DNA from: Christensenella sp. UBA1259
Lineage (GTDB): Bacteria > Bacillota > Clostridia > Christensenellales > Borkfalkiaceae
Assembly (NCBI GenBank): GCA_002308755.1
Contig: DBVR01000008.1
Location: 1 to 10,015 of the forward strand
Length of the DNA: 10,015 nt
Reading direction: 5' to 3'
Shown piece by piece: positions 1 through 6,568 of this stretch (its first letter is position 1; the number at the start of each line of letters is the position of its first letter). A program made the position numbers and the translations under genes. The notes beneath the pieces were generated by a model. The model had not been told where the DNA came from. It saw only the letters and a program-made list of their open reading frames with translations, and did not search any database.

Positions 1-489
1 TGTTTGCTCGATAACGGGCACTATCACCCGCTCGAATACGTTTCGGATAAAATACCGTCGTTACTCGCGTTTTACGACAAGGTGGCTCTGCACGTTACCC
101 GCGGCGTAAGGTGGGACAGCGACCACGTCGTAATACTCGACGATGAACTGAAAGAAATCGCGAAAGAAATCCTACGCAACGACGCAACGGATAAAGTTCT
201 TATCGGTCTCGACTACTTCGACGCGAGTATAAACCGTCTTGCCGCATGGATAGTCGGCGCACGCAATATGCGTAAGGCGCTTTTGTGGGCGGCTTTACAA
301 CCCTACGACACGCTCCGTACGCTTCAGGACAAAGCCGATTTCACGCAACTTATGGTGCTTAACGAACGCATTAAAACCCTGCCGTTTACCGCCGTGTGGG
401 ACGAATATATCGCCCGCTGTAAACAGTATGAAAACTGGTTCGAAGAAATAAAAAATTACGAAAACGACGTGCTTATAAAGAGAGGATAA
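1..489 (+). CDS. rhaA: L-rhamnose isomerase, C-terminal part (5' end outside window)
   Basis: Cytoplasmic metal-dependent isomerase that converts L-rhamnose to L-rhamnulose, the first step of rhamnose catabolism. The reading frame is open from base 1 and gives about 162 residues, against roughly 420 for the full family, so only the C-terminal 40% is here. The family signatures are clear: LDNGHYHPLE, HVTRGVRWDSDHVV, IGLDYFDASINRLAAW and GARNMRKALL, and the C-terminal tail ends in KRG as in Escherichia coli RhaA. The TTG at base 4 is internal and not a start. The TAA stop lies three bases before rhaD, and the AGAGGAT at the end of this gene supplies the rhaD ribosome binding site, so the two are translationally linked. 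The identification rests on recalled family motifs and is very secure. Confidence 0.95.
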   Translation, partial: CLLDNGHYHPLEYVSDKIPSLLAFYDKVALHVTRGVRWDSDHVVILDDELKEIAKEILRNDATDKVLIGLDYFDASINRLAAWIVGARNMRKALLWAALQPYDTLRTLQDKADFTQLMVLNERIKTLPFTAVWDEYIARCKQYENWFEEIKNYENDVLIKRG

Positions 490-492
490 AAA

Positions 493-1302
493 ATGAAAAT
501 CAACGAAGTACCCTTCATAAAGGAGATGTGCGATACCGCAGACAATATGTACCGCTTGGGCTGGGACGAACGCAACGGCGGGAATATCAGTTACATGATT
601 CCCGAAACGGAAGTCAAAAAATATTTCAACCCCGCTAAAGTGATTCGCGTTATCCCGCTCGGATTCGACGCAAAAGAACTTGTCGGGAAATACTTTCTCG
701 TAACGGGCACGGGCAAGTATTTCAAGAACGTAAAAGCCTGCCCCGAAGAAAATCTCGGGCTTATGCGCATTTCTTCGGACGGACAGAACGCCGAACTTAT
801 ATGGGGATACGAAGGCGGCGGAAAATTTACCAGCGAATTGCCCGCACACCTTATGAGTCATACAGTTCGCCTTAAAGCCGACGCGGAAAACCGCGTTATA
901 ATGCACACACACCCCACGAATATTCTCGCCATGACCTACGTTCACGATCTCGACACCAAAGAGTTCACGCATACTTTATGGCAAATGAGTACCGAGTGTA
1001 TAGTGGTATTCCCCGACGGCGTGGAAGTTTTGCCTTGGATGCTTTGCGGCACTAACGAAATAGGCGTCGCCACCGCGGAAAAAATGAAAGAAAGCCGCGT
1101 GGTAGTATGGGCTTTACACGGTATCTACGGCGCGGGCAAGACTCTCGACGAAACTTTCGGACTTATAGAGACCGTGGAAAAGGCGGCGAGTATATATATG
1201 CTTACCGCACACTTGCCCAGAAAAAACACCATCACCGACGACCAACTTAAAATGCTTGCCGAACGCTTCGGCGTTTCTTATAAGGAAGGTATCCTGAAAT
1301 AA
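493..1302 (+). CDS. rhaD: Rhamnulose-1-phosphate aldolase
   Basis: Class II zinc-dependent aldolase that splits L-rhamnulose 1-phosphate into dihydroxyacetone phosphate and L-lactaldehyde, the last specific step of rhamnose catabolism. At 269 residues it is close to the E. coli enzyme (about 274). Visible signatures are the phosphate-binding NGGNIS at residues 28-33, the catalytic glutamate E115 in the stretch FTSELPAHL, and zinc ligands H138 and H140 in HTHPTN and H209 in WALHG. These match the E117, H141, H143 and H212 pattern of the E. coli enzyme. The ATG is preceded by AGAGAGGAT, which lies in the end of rhaA. It is the last gene of the rha operon and is followed by a hairpin at 1355-1386. 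No kinase gene (rhaB) is in the window; it would lie upstream or elsewhere. Confidence 0.96.
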   Translation: MKINEVPFIKEMCDTADNMYRLGWDERNGGNISYMIPETEVKKYFNPAKVIRVIPLGFDAKELVGKYFLVTGTGKYFKNVKACPEENLGLMRISSDGQNAELIWGYEGGGKFTSELPAHLMSHTVRLKADAENRVIMHTHPTNILAMTYVHDLDTKEFTHTLWQMSTECIVVFPDGVEVLPWMLCGTNEIGVATAEKMKESRVVVWALHGIYGAGKTLDETFGLIETVEKAASIYMLTAHLPRKNTITDDQLKMLAERFGVSYKEGILK

Positions 1303-1354
1303 ACTTCGTTCTCTTTATAACGCAGTATCGGTAGAAAATTAAATTTTAACTATA

Positions 1355-1386
1355 GTTTAAGCGGGGGCAAAAGCCCCCGCTTAAAC
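1355..1386 (+). terminator. Perfect 14-bp hairpin after rhaD (probable terminator)
   Basis: The arms 1355-1368 and 1373-1386 are perfectly complementary, with a GC-rich core (GCGGGGGC), outer A/T pairs and an AAAA loop. It starts 53 bases past the rhaD stop, in the gap between convergent genes, where a shared terminator is expected. Neither strand has a classical T-run after the stem (the + strand continues CTTGG), so intrinsic termination may be partial, or the outer A-U pairs may play that part. Confidence 0.6.
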
Positions 1387-1657
1387 CTTGGAGAACATAA
1401 GACAAACAGACATGCCTATCCGTCTGGCAAAATTAAACAACATTATACTGTCAATAGCATATCGCAATTTCCGGATACTTTATATTCTGTATTACCGATT
1501 GTTTTAACTTGCAAATACGTGTTCATGCTTTCCGCTTCTTAATGTAGGCGGTACTTGCCGAATATTTTTTACGCCATTGAACAATAGCAATGATTATATC
1601 AAAAAAAATATTTTAGTTTTATTTAACACGGTATTCCCCTTTAATGTTATATTTAAA
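1387..1657. other. AT-rich convergent intergenic gap without an intact gene
   Basis: After the rhaD hairpin there are about 270 bases before the end of the GH28 gene on the other strand. I see no full gene. On the - strand there is an extended -10-like TGATATAAT (1593-1601) without a convincing -35. It is followed by a short open stretch (about 1527-1590) reading IVQWRKKYSASTAYIKKRKA, which ends in an ATGA overlap with the small reading frame at 1443-1526. The layout looks like a decayed two-gene remnant more than random sequence, but it is short. Confidence 0.4.
1443..1526 (-). pseudogene. Possible remnant of a TnpW-like small mobile-element protein
   Basis: A 27-residue reading frame from an ATG at 1526 to a TAA at 1443-1445. 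Residues 5-18 read LQVKTIGNTEYKVS, which resembles from memory the start of small transposon-encoded TnpW-type proteins (an IGNTTY-V pattern followed by a longer helical part). The resemblance ends near residue 20, so the rest of such a protein would be missing. Its start overlaps by ATGA the end of another open stretch encoding a basic tail (IKKRKA), the kind of coupling seen inside mobile elements. The match is short and could be chance. Confidence 0.25.
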
Positions 1658-3022
1658 TTACGAAATATCCTTAAAAACAAAATCTTTTCTTTTATCGGAA
1701 CGACGGGTTTCAACTCTCACATTATCCAAAGTTAATCCCTTTATGTGCCTGAAATATATCCCCTTTGCTGGTAATATCCTACCGTATACGTATACTTCGG
1801 GGTAATCCAGCGCATCTTCAGAAACTTCTTTTTTATATTCTGTCACCCCGCCATCAAGTTTAAGTTCTATGTTCTTTAAAGTAATATTTTCAAGCGGACT
1901 TTCTAATAGTCCGCAAATATTACTTGTCATCTGCCAATCATCCGTTCTCTTCGCCCCGTCGAAACTTTCCGCGACGCCGAATACTTTGGGATCCTGCAGG
2001 TTGTCGCCCGCTTTAAAACTGTTGTAATTCCACGCTATCGTTTCGTATGGCTCATAAGGTCCTTCCGCCGTTATGTTTTCGAGCGTTATATTCCTTATGC
2101 GCCCAATCTCTCTGCCTTTCGGTCCGCGCAAGCGCCTGCCGAGATGTATGAATAAAGGCGCGTTAACATTTACCATTTTTATATCTTTTATCGTTATTCC
2201 GTCTACTATCGCGCCATCCACGCTTTCTATCGCTATACCCGTTATTCTCGTTTCGTAGATATAACAGTTCCGTATATCTATATCGTAAAATCCTCCGTTT
2301 GTTTCCGTACCGAACTTTATAGCATTGCAACGACTCTTTAATCTGCAATCTCTTACCATTATATTTTTACAATAATCTATCTTATTTAACGTATACGAAC
2401 TTTTGAACACTATCGCATCGTCGCCTGTTTCTAAATCGCAATCGTGTATACACACATTTTTAGAATTGTCGGGCGAAATGCCGTCGATATACGTTCTCAT
2501 TTTTATATCAGATATATCTACGCACTCGCAACCTGCAAAATATACAGCAAGATCGGTGGCGTTTAATATGGTTAAATGACTTATAGCAACGTTTTTGCAA
2601 TTTTTAAGCGCAATACACTTCGCTCCGCGATGGACTATGTTCCTGACGTTGTCTTCGTCCCAGCAAGAGCGCATATCTATCGTTCCTCTGCCCGTCAAAG
2701 ATATGTTCTCGCAGTCTATGCCGACGAACAGGGAACAGTGAAAGAAACTGTGCGATGCGTCTTGATACAAAGGGTACTCAACCTTTTCGTCCGGACAATA
2801 ATCGTAAAAATTTTCGCTACCGTAAATTATCGCGTCGTTTGCGAGTTCTATCTTTATATTGCTTTTCAAAAAAACGGTGGATAAAACGTACTCCCCTTTT
2901 GGGAAAAACACCGTTCCCCCGCCAGCTTTATGGCAAAAGTCTATCACACTTTGCACCGCTTTTGTATTCAAGGTTTTTCCGTCCGCCGCTGCGCCGAAGT
3001 CTTTTACGTTATACTTTCTCAT
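1658..3022 (-). CDS. Glycoside hydrolase family 28 (pectinase-like), cytoplasmic
   Basis: A 454-residue right-handed beta-helix hydrolase of the polygalacturonase/rhamnogalacturonase family. The N-terminus has the typical start NVKDFGAAADGKTLNTKAV (residues 5-23) and FFPKGEYVLST (39-49). Repeated short N-I-x-hydrophobic turns of a beta-helix run to the end. Catalytic candidates are D180 in YIDGISPDNS and D201/D202 in TGDDAIVFKS. The usual GHG histidine site is replaced by C232-N233-A234, and the usual RIK lysine by T261 after R259-I260. This argues against a standard polygalacturonase and fits another pectic linkage. There is no signal peptide, so it probably acts on imported oligosaccharides. 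It is the last gene of the four-gene operon, and its ATG overlaps the deacetylase gene by 14 bases. A GGGGAAG lies nine bases before the start. Family assignment is firm; substrate is inference. Confidence 0.9.
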   Translation of the reverse strand: MRKYNVKDFGAAADGKTLNTKAVQSVIDFCHKAGGGTVFFPKGEYVLSTVFLKSNIKIELANDAIIYGSENFYDYCPDEKVEYPLYQDASHSFFHCSLFVGIDCENISLTGRGTIDMRSCWDEDNVRNIVHRGAKCIALKNCKNVAISHLTILNATDLAVYFAGCECVDISDIKMRTYIDGISPDNSKNVCIHDCDLETGDDAIVFKSSYTLNKIDYCKNIMVRDCRLKSRCNAIKFGTETNGGFYDIDIRNCYIYETRITGIAIESVDGAIVDGITIKDIKMVNVNAPLFIHLGRRLRGPKGREIGRIRNITLENITAEGPYEPYETIAWNYNSFKAGDNLQDPKVFGVAESFDGAKRTDDWQMTSNICGLLESPLENITLKNIELKLDGGVTEYKKEVSEDALDYPEVYVYGRILPAKGIYFRHIKGLTLDNVRVETRRSDKRKDFVFKDIS

Positions 3023-3713
3023 TCAATAGAACTTCCCCGTTCGTTCCGTAGAAAATATCGGTTTTACCGGATATGAATTTGCAAAACTCTTCAAATCTTT
3101 CCCATGCGCCGTCCGTCGCGTCTAACTCATAAGAGTGTCCCCATATATAAAACAATTTCGGCACGTCCGCTTTTAATGCAACGAATTTCTCCGCAAGTTC
3201 AAACGATCTTTCATCTCCGAAATGCAGCGTCGGATCAAATCGCAATAAATTTTTTTGTATATCAAAAGCGTAAGTCGACGTTATCGTCCTTGCAAACTTT
3301 ATCGCCGTATTATCTTTTATGACTTTTGATACCCTTTCGTCGTTATTTACGCCGCCGCAAGGATATGCCATACACCGAACTTCTTTTCCCGTAAGCCTTT
3401 CAAGATTTTTTCTGTCTTCTTCCACTTGCCATATGACGCAACTGTCAGGAAGCACGGTAAGATTAAAGTGCCCGAGCGTGTGGGCCGCTACTTCGTGATC
3501 TTTATATATTTCTTTTACTTCCCACGGCTCTATTACTTCTCTTTCGACCGTTTTTCCGTAAGGTTCATAAGGATTTTTCGTCCCGAATTTTGCGGAATTC
3601 AAATTGAACGTGCCTTTAAGCCCGTATTTATCGAGAATCCTTATAACTCTTATATCCTGTCTTACGCCGTCGTCAAAACTGAATGTTACTGCTTTTTTCT
3701 TTCCGTTCCACAT
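3009..3713 (-). CDS. Polysaccharide deacetylase (NodB-homology, CE4-like)
   Basis: A 234-residue protein that is almost entirely one NodB domain; such enzymes remove acetyl groups from sugars using a bound metal. Motif 1 is TFSFDDG (residues 10-16, with base D14 and metal ligand D15). Motif 2 is H78-x3-H82 in AAHTLGHFN. Motif 3 is AYPCGG (116-121), and a late WGH (191-193) supplies the likely catalytic histidine. All key residues are present. It has no signal peptide or membrane segment, unlike peptidoglycan deacetylases, which are normally exported. Together with its place between a putative glycosidase and a GH28 enzyme, this suggests it deacetylates imported, acetylated plant oligosaccharides in the cytoplasm. 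It starts 6 bases after the previous gene ends (3720) and its 3' end overlaps the GH28 start. The domain call is firm; the substrate is inferred. Confidence 0.88.
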   Translation of the reverse strand: MWNGKKKAVTFSFDDGVRQDIRVIRILDKYGLKGTFNLNSAKFGTKNPYEPYGKTVEREVIEPWEVKEIYKDHEVAAHTLGHFNLTVLPDSCVIWQVEEDRKNLERLTGKEVRCMAYPCGGVNNDERVSKVIKDNTAIKFARTITSTYAFDIQKNLLRFDPTLHFGDERSFELAEKFVALKADVPKLFYIWGHSYELDATDGAWERFEEFCKFISGKTDIFYGTNGEVLLNEKV

Positions 3714-3719
3714 AATTTT

Positions 3720-5039
3720 TCAACCGATCGTTATGTTCGCCAAATTTATATAATTCCCGTCGCATTCCGCTTCTGTCGCAAATACGACGCTCGGCTTGCC
3801 GTTTCCGCCTATTCCCGCCTGCAAAATATATTCGCCCTTTATTATGTCCGCAGGCAAAAGCATTTCGATCGTTTCGTTATGCTCTCCCGGCAACCATTTA
3901 GTAATATCGACGTCGGTTTCGTATTCCTTGACCGTTTCGCCTTTCAGACGTATTCTAAGCGGCAATTTGTTATATATCGGGGCAACCCCCTTGTTGTCGA
4001 CCTTCAATTTTATTTTAAGGGTATCCCCCGCCTTTACGCTCTCGGGATATTCTATTTCGCGTATTACGAAACGATAGCCCATTTTTTCAAGCCACTTTTC
4101 TATTTTATCTTTAAGTTCGTATTGAATAGGGAACGATTTATTGTTAAACGTACTTATATGATGGGATAAAGTAAATTCTATTACTTCGTCTATATCCCAT
4201 TTCTGACGCACCCACTCGCTTATCCACCAATAACTTTCAAACGAAATAGGCGCGGTTTTCCAATGCTCGTTTTTAACGTTCGGATAATAACTCGGAAACC
4301 AAATATGCGTGTGCCGCGGATTTCCCGTTCCGTCCGAACGCCAACCTACCGCGCGTTTTGTCGCTATATAGTTAAGCATTTTAGGATTCCCGCATTGCCC
4401 TATAAGTTTCGTGTTGGGGAAATAGTCAATGTATATATCCATCAACTTTTTCTCTTCTTCTTCGCTGAACTCTTGCGAACCTTCGCCCCAAGAACCGCCC
4501 AAAGATACGTCCATGCAATCGAGCGTTTCGTCTTTATCGAACCTTTCGCCTATTTTTTTTATCGCTTTACCGAACAATTCCAAATAAAGCGGGTCGGTCG
4601 GAGAATCTTTTACGCGCATCCCTTCCGGTCTTTTCGGACAGGGAATCAAATTTTTCAGCCAGTCGGGAACGTCATCTCTTTCACACGTCGAATGCGGCAT
4701 TAACCTGAACATTACCGTTTGTCCCTTTTCTTTTGCTTTATCTAAAATGTCTTGAATAATACCATAATTATAAACATCTTGTTTGGGCTCGAATTCCTTC
4801 CATAAAATTCTTATGTAAGCGACGGTCGTATCGGGATAATATCCCTGCTCTCTGCCTTTTTCTTCTACGCCTTCCGTTACGGGATAACACTCGTAACTCT
4901 CGGTCTCACAGCCCGCTACTCCGTCTCTTCCCGTTATACAATCCGAATATAATTTTTCGCCCCTGAAATGCTGAAAACTCGTAAATCCTATGTAGGGATT
5001 ATATACCACACCTTTCTTTTCGTTAAAACTTTTTATCAT
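3720..5039 (-). CDS. Putative TIM-barrel glycosidase with DUF4832-like C-terminal domain
   Basis: A 439-residue protein with no signal peptide. The first two thirds look like a (beta/alpha)8 barrel of the retaining-glycosidase type. NPYIGFTSF at residues 14-22 resembles the opening of DUF4832/DUF4874-type proteins. TTVAYIRILWKEFEPKQDVYNYG (71-93, read here as separate strand and turn) is the strand pattern common to GH5- and GH42-like barrels. Two glutamates sit where acid/base and nucleophile residues would be expected: E186 in SLGGSWGEG and E268 in PISFESYWW. From about residue 321 a beta-sandwich follows (GYRFVIREIEYP, then VKAGDTLKIKLKVDN), resembling DUF4832. It overlaps the amidohydrolase gene upstream by 17 bases. 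The activity is unknown to me; hydrolysis of a pectic side chain is a guess from context. I am confident it is a gene, less so of the family. Confidence 0.65.
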   Translation of the reverse strand: MIKSFNEKKGVVYNPYIGFTSFQHFRGEKLYSDCITGRDGVAGCETESYECYPVTEGVEEKGREQGYYPDTTVAYIRILWKEFEPKQDVYNYGIIQDILDKAKEKGQTVMFRLMPHSTCERDDVPDWLKNLIPCPKRPEGMRVKDSPTDPLYLELFGKAIKKIGERFDKDETLDCMDVSLGGSWGEGSQEFSEEEEKKLMDIYIDYFPNTKLIGQCGNPKMLNYIATKRAVGWRSDGTGNPRHTHIWFPSYYPNVKNEHWKTAPISFESYWWISEWVRQKWDIDEVIEFTLSHHISTFNNKSFPIQYELKDKIEKWLEKMGYRFVIREIEYPESVKAGDTLKIKLKVDNKGVAPIYNKLPLRIRLKGETVKEYETDVDITKWLPGEHNETIEMLLPADIIKGEYILQAGIGGNGKPSVVFATEAECDGNYINLANITIG

Positions 5040-6156
5040 ATACGAACGTCCCTTTTTTCATCGATTCAAAATCGTTTTTCATACACCACAGATTATATCT
5101 GTCCAAACTTTCGGCGTCTGCGGCTTGCAAAAGTTTTTCGCATTTCGCGATAAAATGATCGTAATCTATCGCTTTCGGCTCTTTGAGCAAATTGCAAAGA
5201 TTATCGTAAAATATCTTTTGACAACACTCTTTTTTAAGCCCTATGCCCTTAAATTTCGTTCCTATATAATCGAATTCTTTTTCTGTCAAAAAGAAATTCT
5301 GAACTAAATTCGGTCTGTTACCCGTGTTCCTTACCCAGTTTTCTTCGTTATCATACTCGAAGTTGTAGGTATCCGTCCCATAAGTTATCCTATCGGCATA
5401 CTTCTCTAAAAATGCGAGCCAATATTCTAAATCGCTATACATTTCATAAAACGTTTCGCCGCCCGGTGTAACGTCAAGCATGGTGTTCTCGAAACTCATA
5501 AACTTTTCCATAGCCGTTTTATCAAAAGTAAGAAAACCCCAGTGCGCAAGCGAAAATCTGAGTTCCGGATTTTTTGTAAGCCGCTTTATTATCTCTTCGT
5601 GAAATCGAGCGAACGGCGGATACGTTTCATCAAAATAACATCCCCTTGCTTTCCAATAATCGCTCACTTTGTCTTTATCCCACATATACGGGGGATTTGC
5701 AAGGTGCATTATTATAGGAAATCCTTCCTTTTCGCAATAATCGTAATAAGGATCGAATATCTCGTCGTCAAGAGAATAGCCCAAAAGTTTTCGGTGGTTC
5801 GGATGCCCTTCATACATCTTCATACCGTCGTAGCCGACGCGCTTATATTCTTTTACCTGCCTTAAAAGATCTTCCGCTACCGCCTTTTTATCCTTAACGT
5901 CAAGCCCCTTATATTCCAAGCCGGCATAAGCGTATCCGTTCGGACTGAACACTCCTTTGAAATACATAGCGCGGATATTGTCCGAAAGATCGGTCTTATC
6001 CCATTCGATGCGCCCGGGAACAGCGTCGCAAGGCAACGCTAAAAACGCCATCTTTTCGATGCCGAAACGCTCGAATTGACGCTTATACAGCCCTATGGAT
6101 TCCCGCACGGGTACTTTGAACCTGAAAGTGTGTAAATGTCCGTCAAATATCTTCAT
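5023..6156 (-). CDS. Amidohydrolase-superfamily metal-dependent hydrolase (Amidohydro_2-like)
   Basis: A 377-residue protein of the amidohydrolase TIM-barrel superfamily. Key positions visible are D5-G-H7-L-H9 at the first strand (metal ligands), K113 in GMKMYEG, H151 in IIMHLANPP, H205 in SLAHWGF and D262 in YGTDTYNF, the catalytic aspartate. This set fits the PF04909-type hydrolases, which include lactonases and decarboxylases of sugar-acid and aromatic pathways. It is the first gene of the operon, preceded by a strong AGGAG (6167-6171) ten bases from the ATG, and its stop overlaps the next gene. There is no signal peptide. From context it could open a sugar lactone or cleave an ester or amide decoration on pectic sugars; the sequence does not decide this. 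Superfamily assignment is strong, substrate unknown. Confidence 0.86.
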   Translation of the reverse strand: MKIFDGHLHTFRFKVPVRESIGLYKRQFERFGIEKMAFLALPCDAVPGRIEWDKTDLSDNIRAMYFKGVFSPNGYAYAGLEYKGLDVKDKKAVAEDLLRQVKEYKRVGYDGMKMYEGHPNHRKLLGYSLDDEIFDPYYDYCEKEGFPIIMHLANPPYMWDKDKVSDYWKARGCYFDETYPPFARFHEEIIKRLTKNPELRFSLAHWGFLTFDKTAMEKFMSFENTMLDVTPGGETFYEMYSDLEYWLAFLEKYADRITYGTDTYNFEYDNEENWVRNTGNRPNLVQNFFLTEKEFDYIGTKFKGIGLKKECCQKIFYDNLCNLLKEPKAIDYDHFIAKCEKLLQAADAESLDRYNLWCMKNDFESMKKGTFVYDKKF

Positions 6157-6166
6157 CGTTTTTTAT

Positions 6167-6171
6167 CTCCT
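6167..6171 (-). promoter_or_regulatory. Ribosome binding site of the amidohydrolase gene
   Basis: The - strand reads AGGAG ten bases before the ATG at 6156. It fixes the start of the first gene of the pectin operon. Confidence 0.8.
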
Positions 6172-6205
6172 GTTTTTAATTGTTCTTTTATTCATTTTGA
6201 AATCC

Positions 6206-6225
6206 GCTTTATTTATAAATAAAGC
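6206..6225. repeat. 20-bp perfect palindrome upstream of the pectin operon
   Basis: The bases GCTTTATTTATAAATAAAGC read the same on both strands. The site lies about 50 bases upstream of the amidohydrolase ATG and overlaps the last codons of the ROK relic. It could be an operator for a dimeric regulator of the operon or a short A/T-rich hairpin. It also contains a TATAAA that could serve as a -10, but no matching -35 is evident. Confidence 0.5.
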
Positions 6226-6379
6226 CTTGTGCCCGACGAGTACGGAAAAACACGCGATCGACAGAATCTATCGCGTGTAAGAAAATTCCTGACGAACATT
6301 TATAAATTATTTGTCCGTCTTCCGAAACCAATCCGCCCTTGACGGAAGTTCCACCAACGTCAATTCCCAAATAATACAT
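6209..6379 (-). pseudogene. Truncated N-terminus of a ROK-family sugar kinase
   Basis: A reading frame of 56 residues from the ATG at 6379 to a TAA at 6209-6211. Its first part, MYYLGIDVGGTSVKGGLV (residues 1-18), continues with the SEDG and QIIYKC turn of ROK kinases. The GIDVGGTSVKG loop is the ATP phosphate-binding motif of glucokinase-like ROK proteins. The start lacks the DNA-binding helix-turn-helix of ROK repressors, so a kinase is likelier. Homology stops at about residue 31. Full ROK proteins have about 300 residues, so nearly 90% is gone. The rest of the frame runs through a hairpin and a palindrome. A TAG lies six codons before the ATG, and no clear ribosome binding site precedes it. 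I infer a deletion relic of a kinase once encoded ahead of the pectin operon. Confidence 0.75.
6246..6278 (-). terminator. Rho-independent terminator, - strand
   Basis: The arms 6250-6258 and 6270-6278 form a perfect 9-bp stem (ACACGCGAT with ATCGCGTGT) around an 11-base loop, and the - strand continues into a run of five T (6246-6250, counting the last stem base). It would end transcripts from the upstream paralogue pair or from the promoter at 6486-6513, and so insulate the pectin operon, which would need its own promoter downstream of it. Confidence 0.65.
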
Positions 6380-6464
6380 TATTCTACACGAATACTAATA
6401 CATTTATCCTTTGATGAAGTGTTTTTCCCGTCGTAAGACAATAGACAATTTACAGTACACAACC

Positions 6465-6474
6465 TTGTTAACAA
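6465..6474. promoter_or_regulatory. Possible operator, 10-bp palindrome
   Basis: TTGTTAACAA is a perfect 10-bp palindrome about 12 bases past the candidate -10 at 6486-6491, where a repressor could block early transcription. Its position is suggestive, but such a short AT-rich palindrome can occur by chance. Confidence 0.3.
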
Positions 6475-6485
6475 CAGTATAAATT

Positions 6486-6513
6486 GATATAGTAAAATTA
6501 AAAAACAAGTCAA
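6486..6513 (-). promoter_or_regulatory. Candidate sigma-A promoter in front of the ROK relic
   Basis: On the - strand a TTGACT (-35, at 6508-6513) is followed after 16 bases by TATATC (-10, at 6486-6491). It points at the ROK relic and then the terminator at 6246-6278. It may be the surviving promoter of the lost kinase gene. The -10 matches the consensus only moderately. Confidence 0.4.
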
Positions 6514-6568
6514 TAATACTATAAATAATTGTTTGCCCAATATTCCTTTTTAGAATTATCCGATAAAA

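Noticed and set aside
295..972. 225-residue - strand open frame
   Set aside because: It is antisense to rhaA and rhaD, both firmly identified.
1415..1434. Small inverted repeat CAGAC/GTCTG
   Set aside because: Only five pairs around a ten-base loop; not distinguishable from chance.
3426..4169. 247-residue + strand open frame
   Set aside because: It is antisense to the deacetylase and DUF4832-like genes, which have clear motifs; its aromatic- and arginine-rich composition is typical of a shadow frame.
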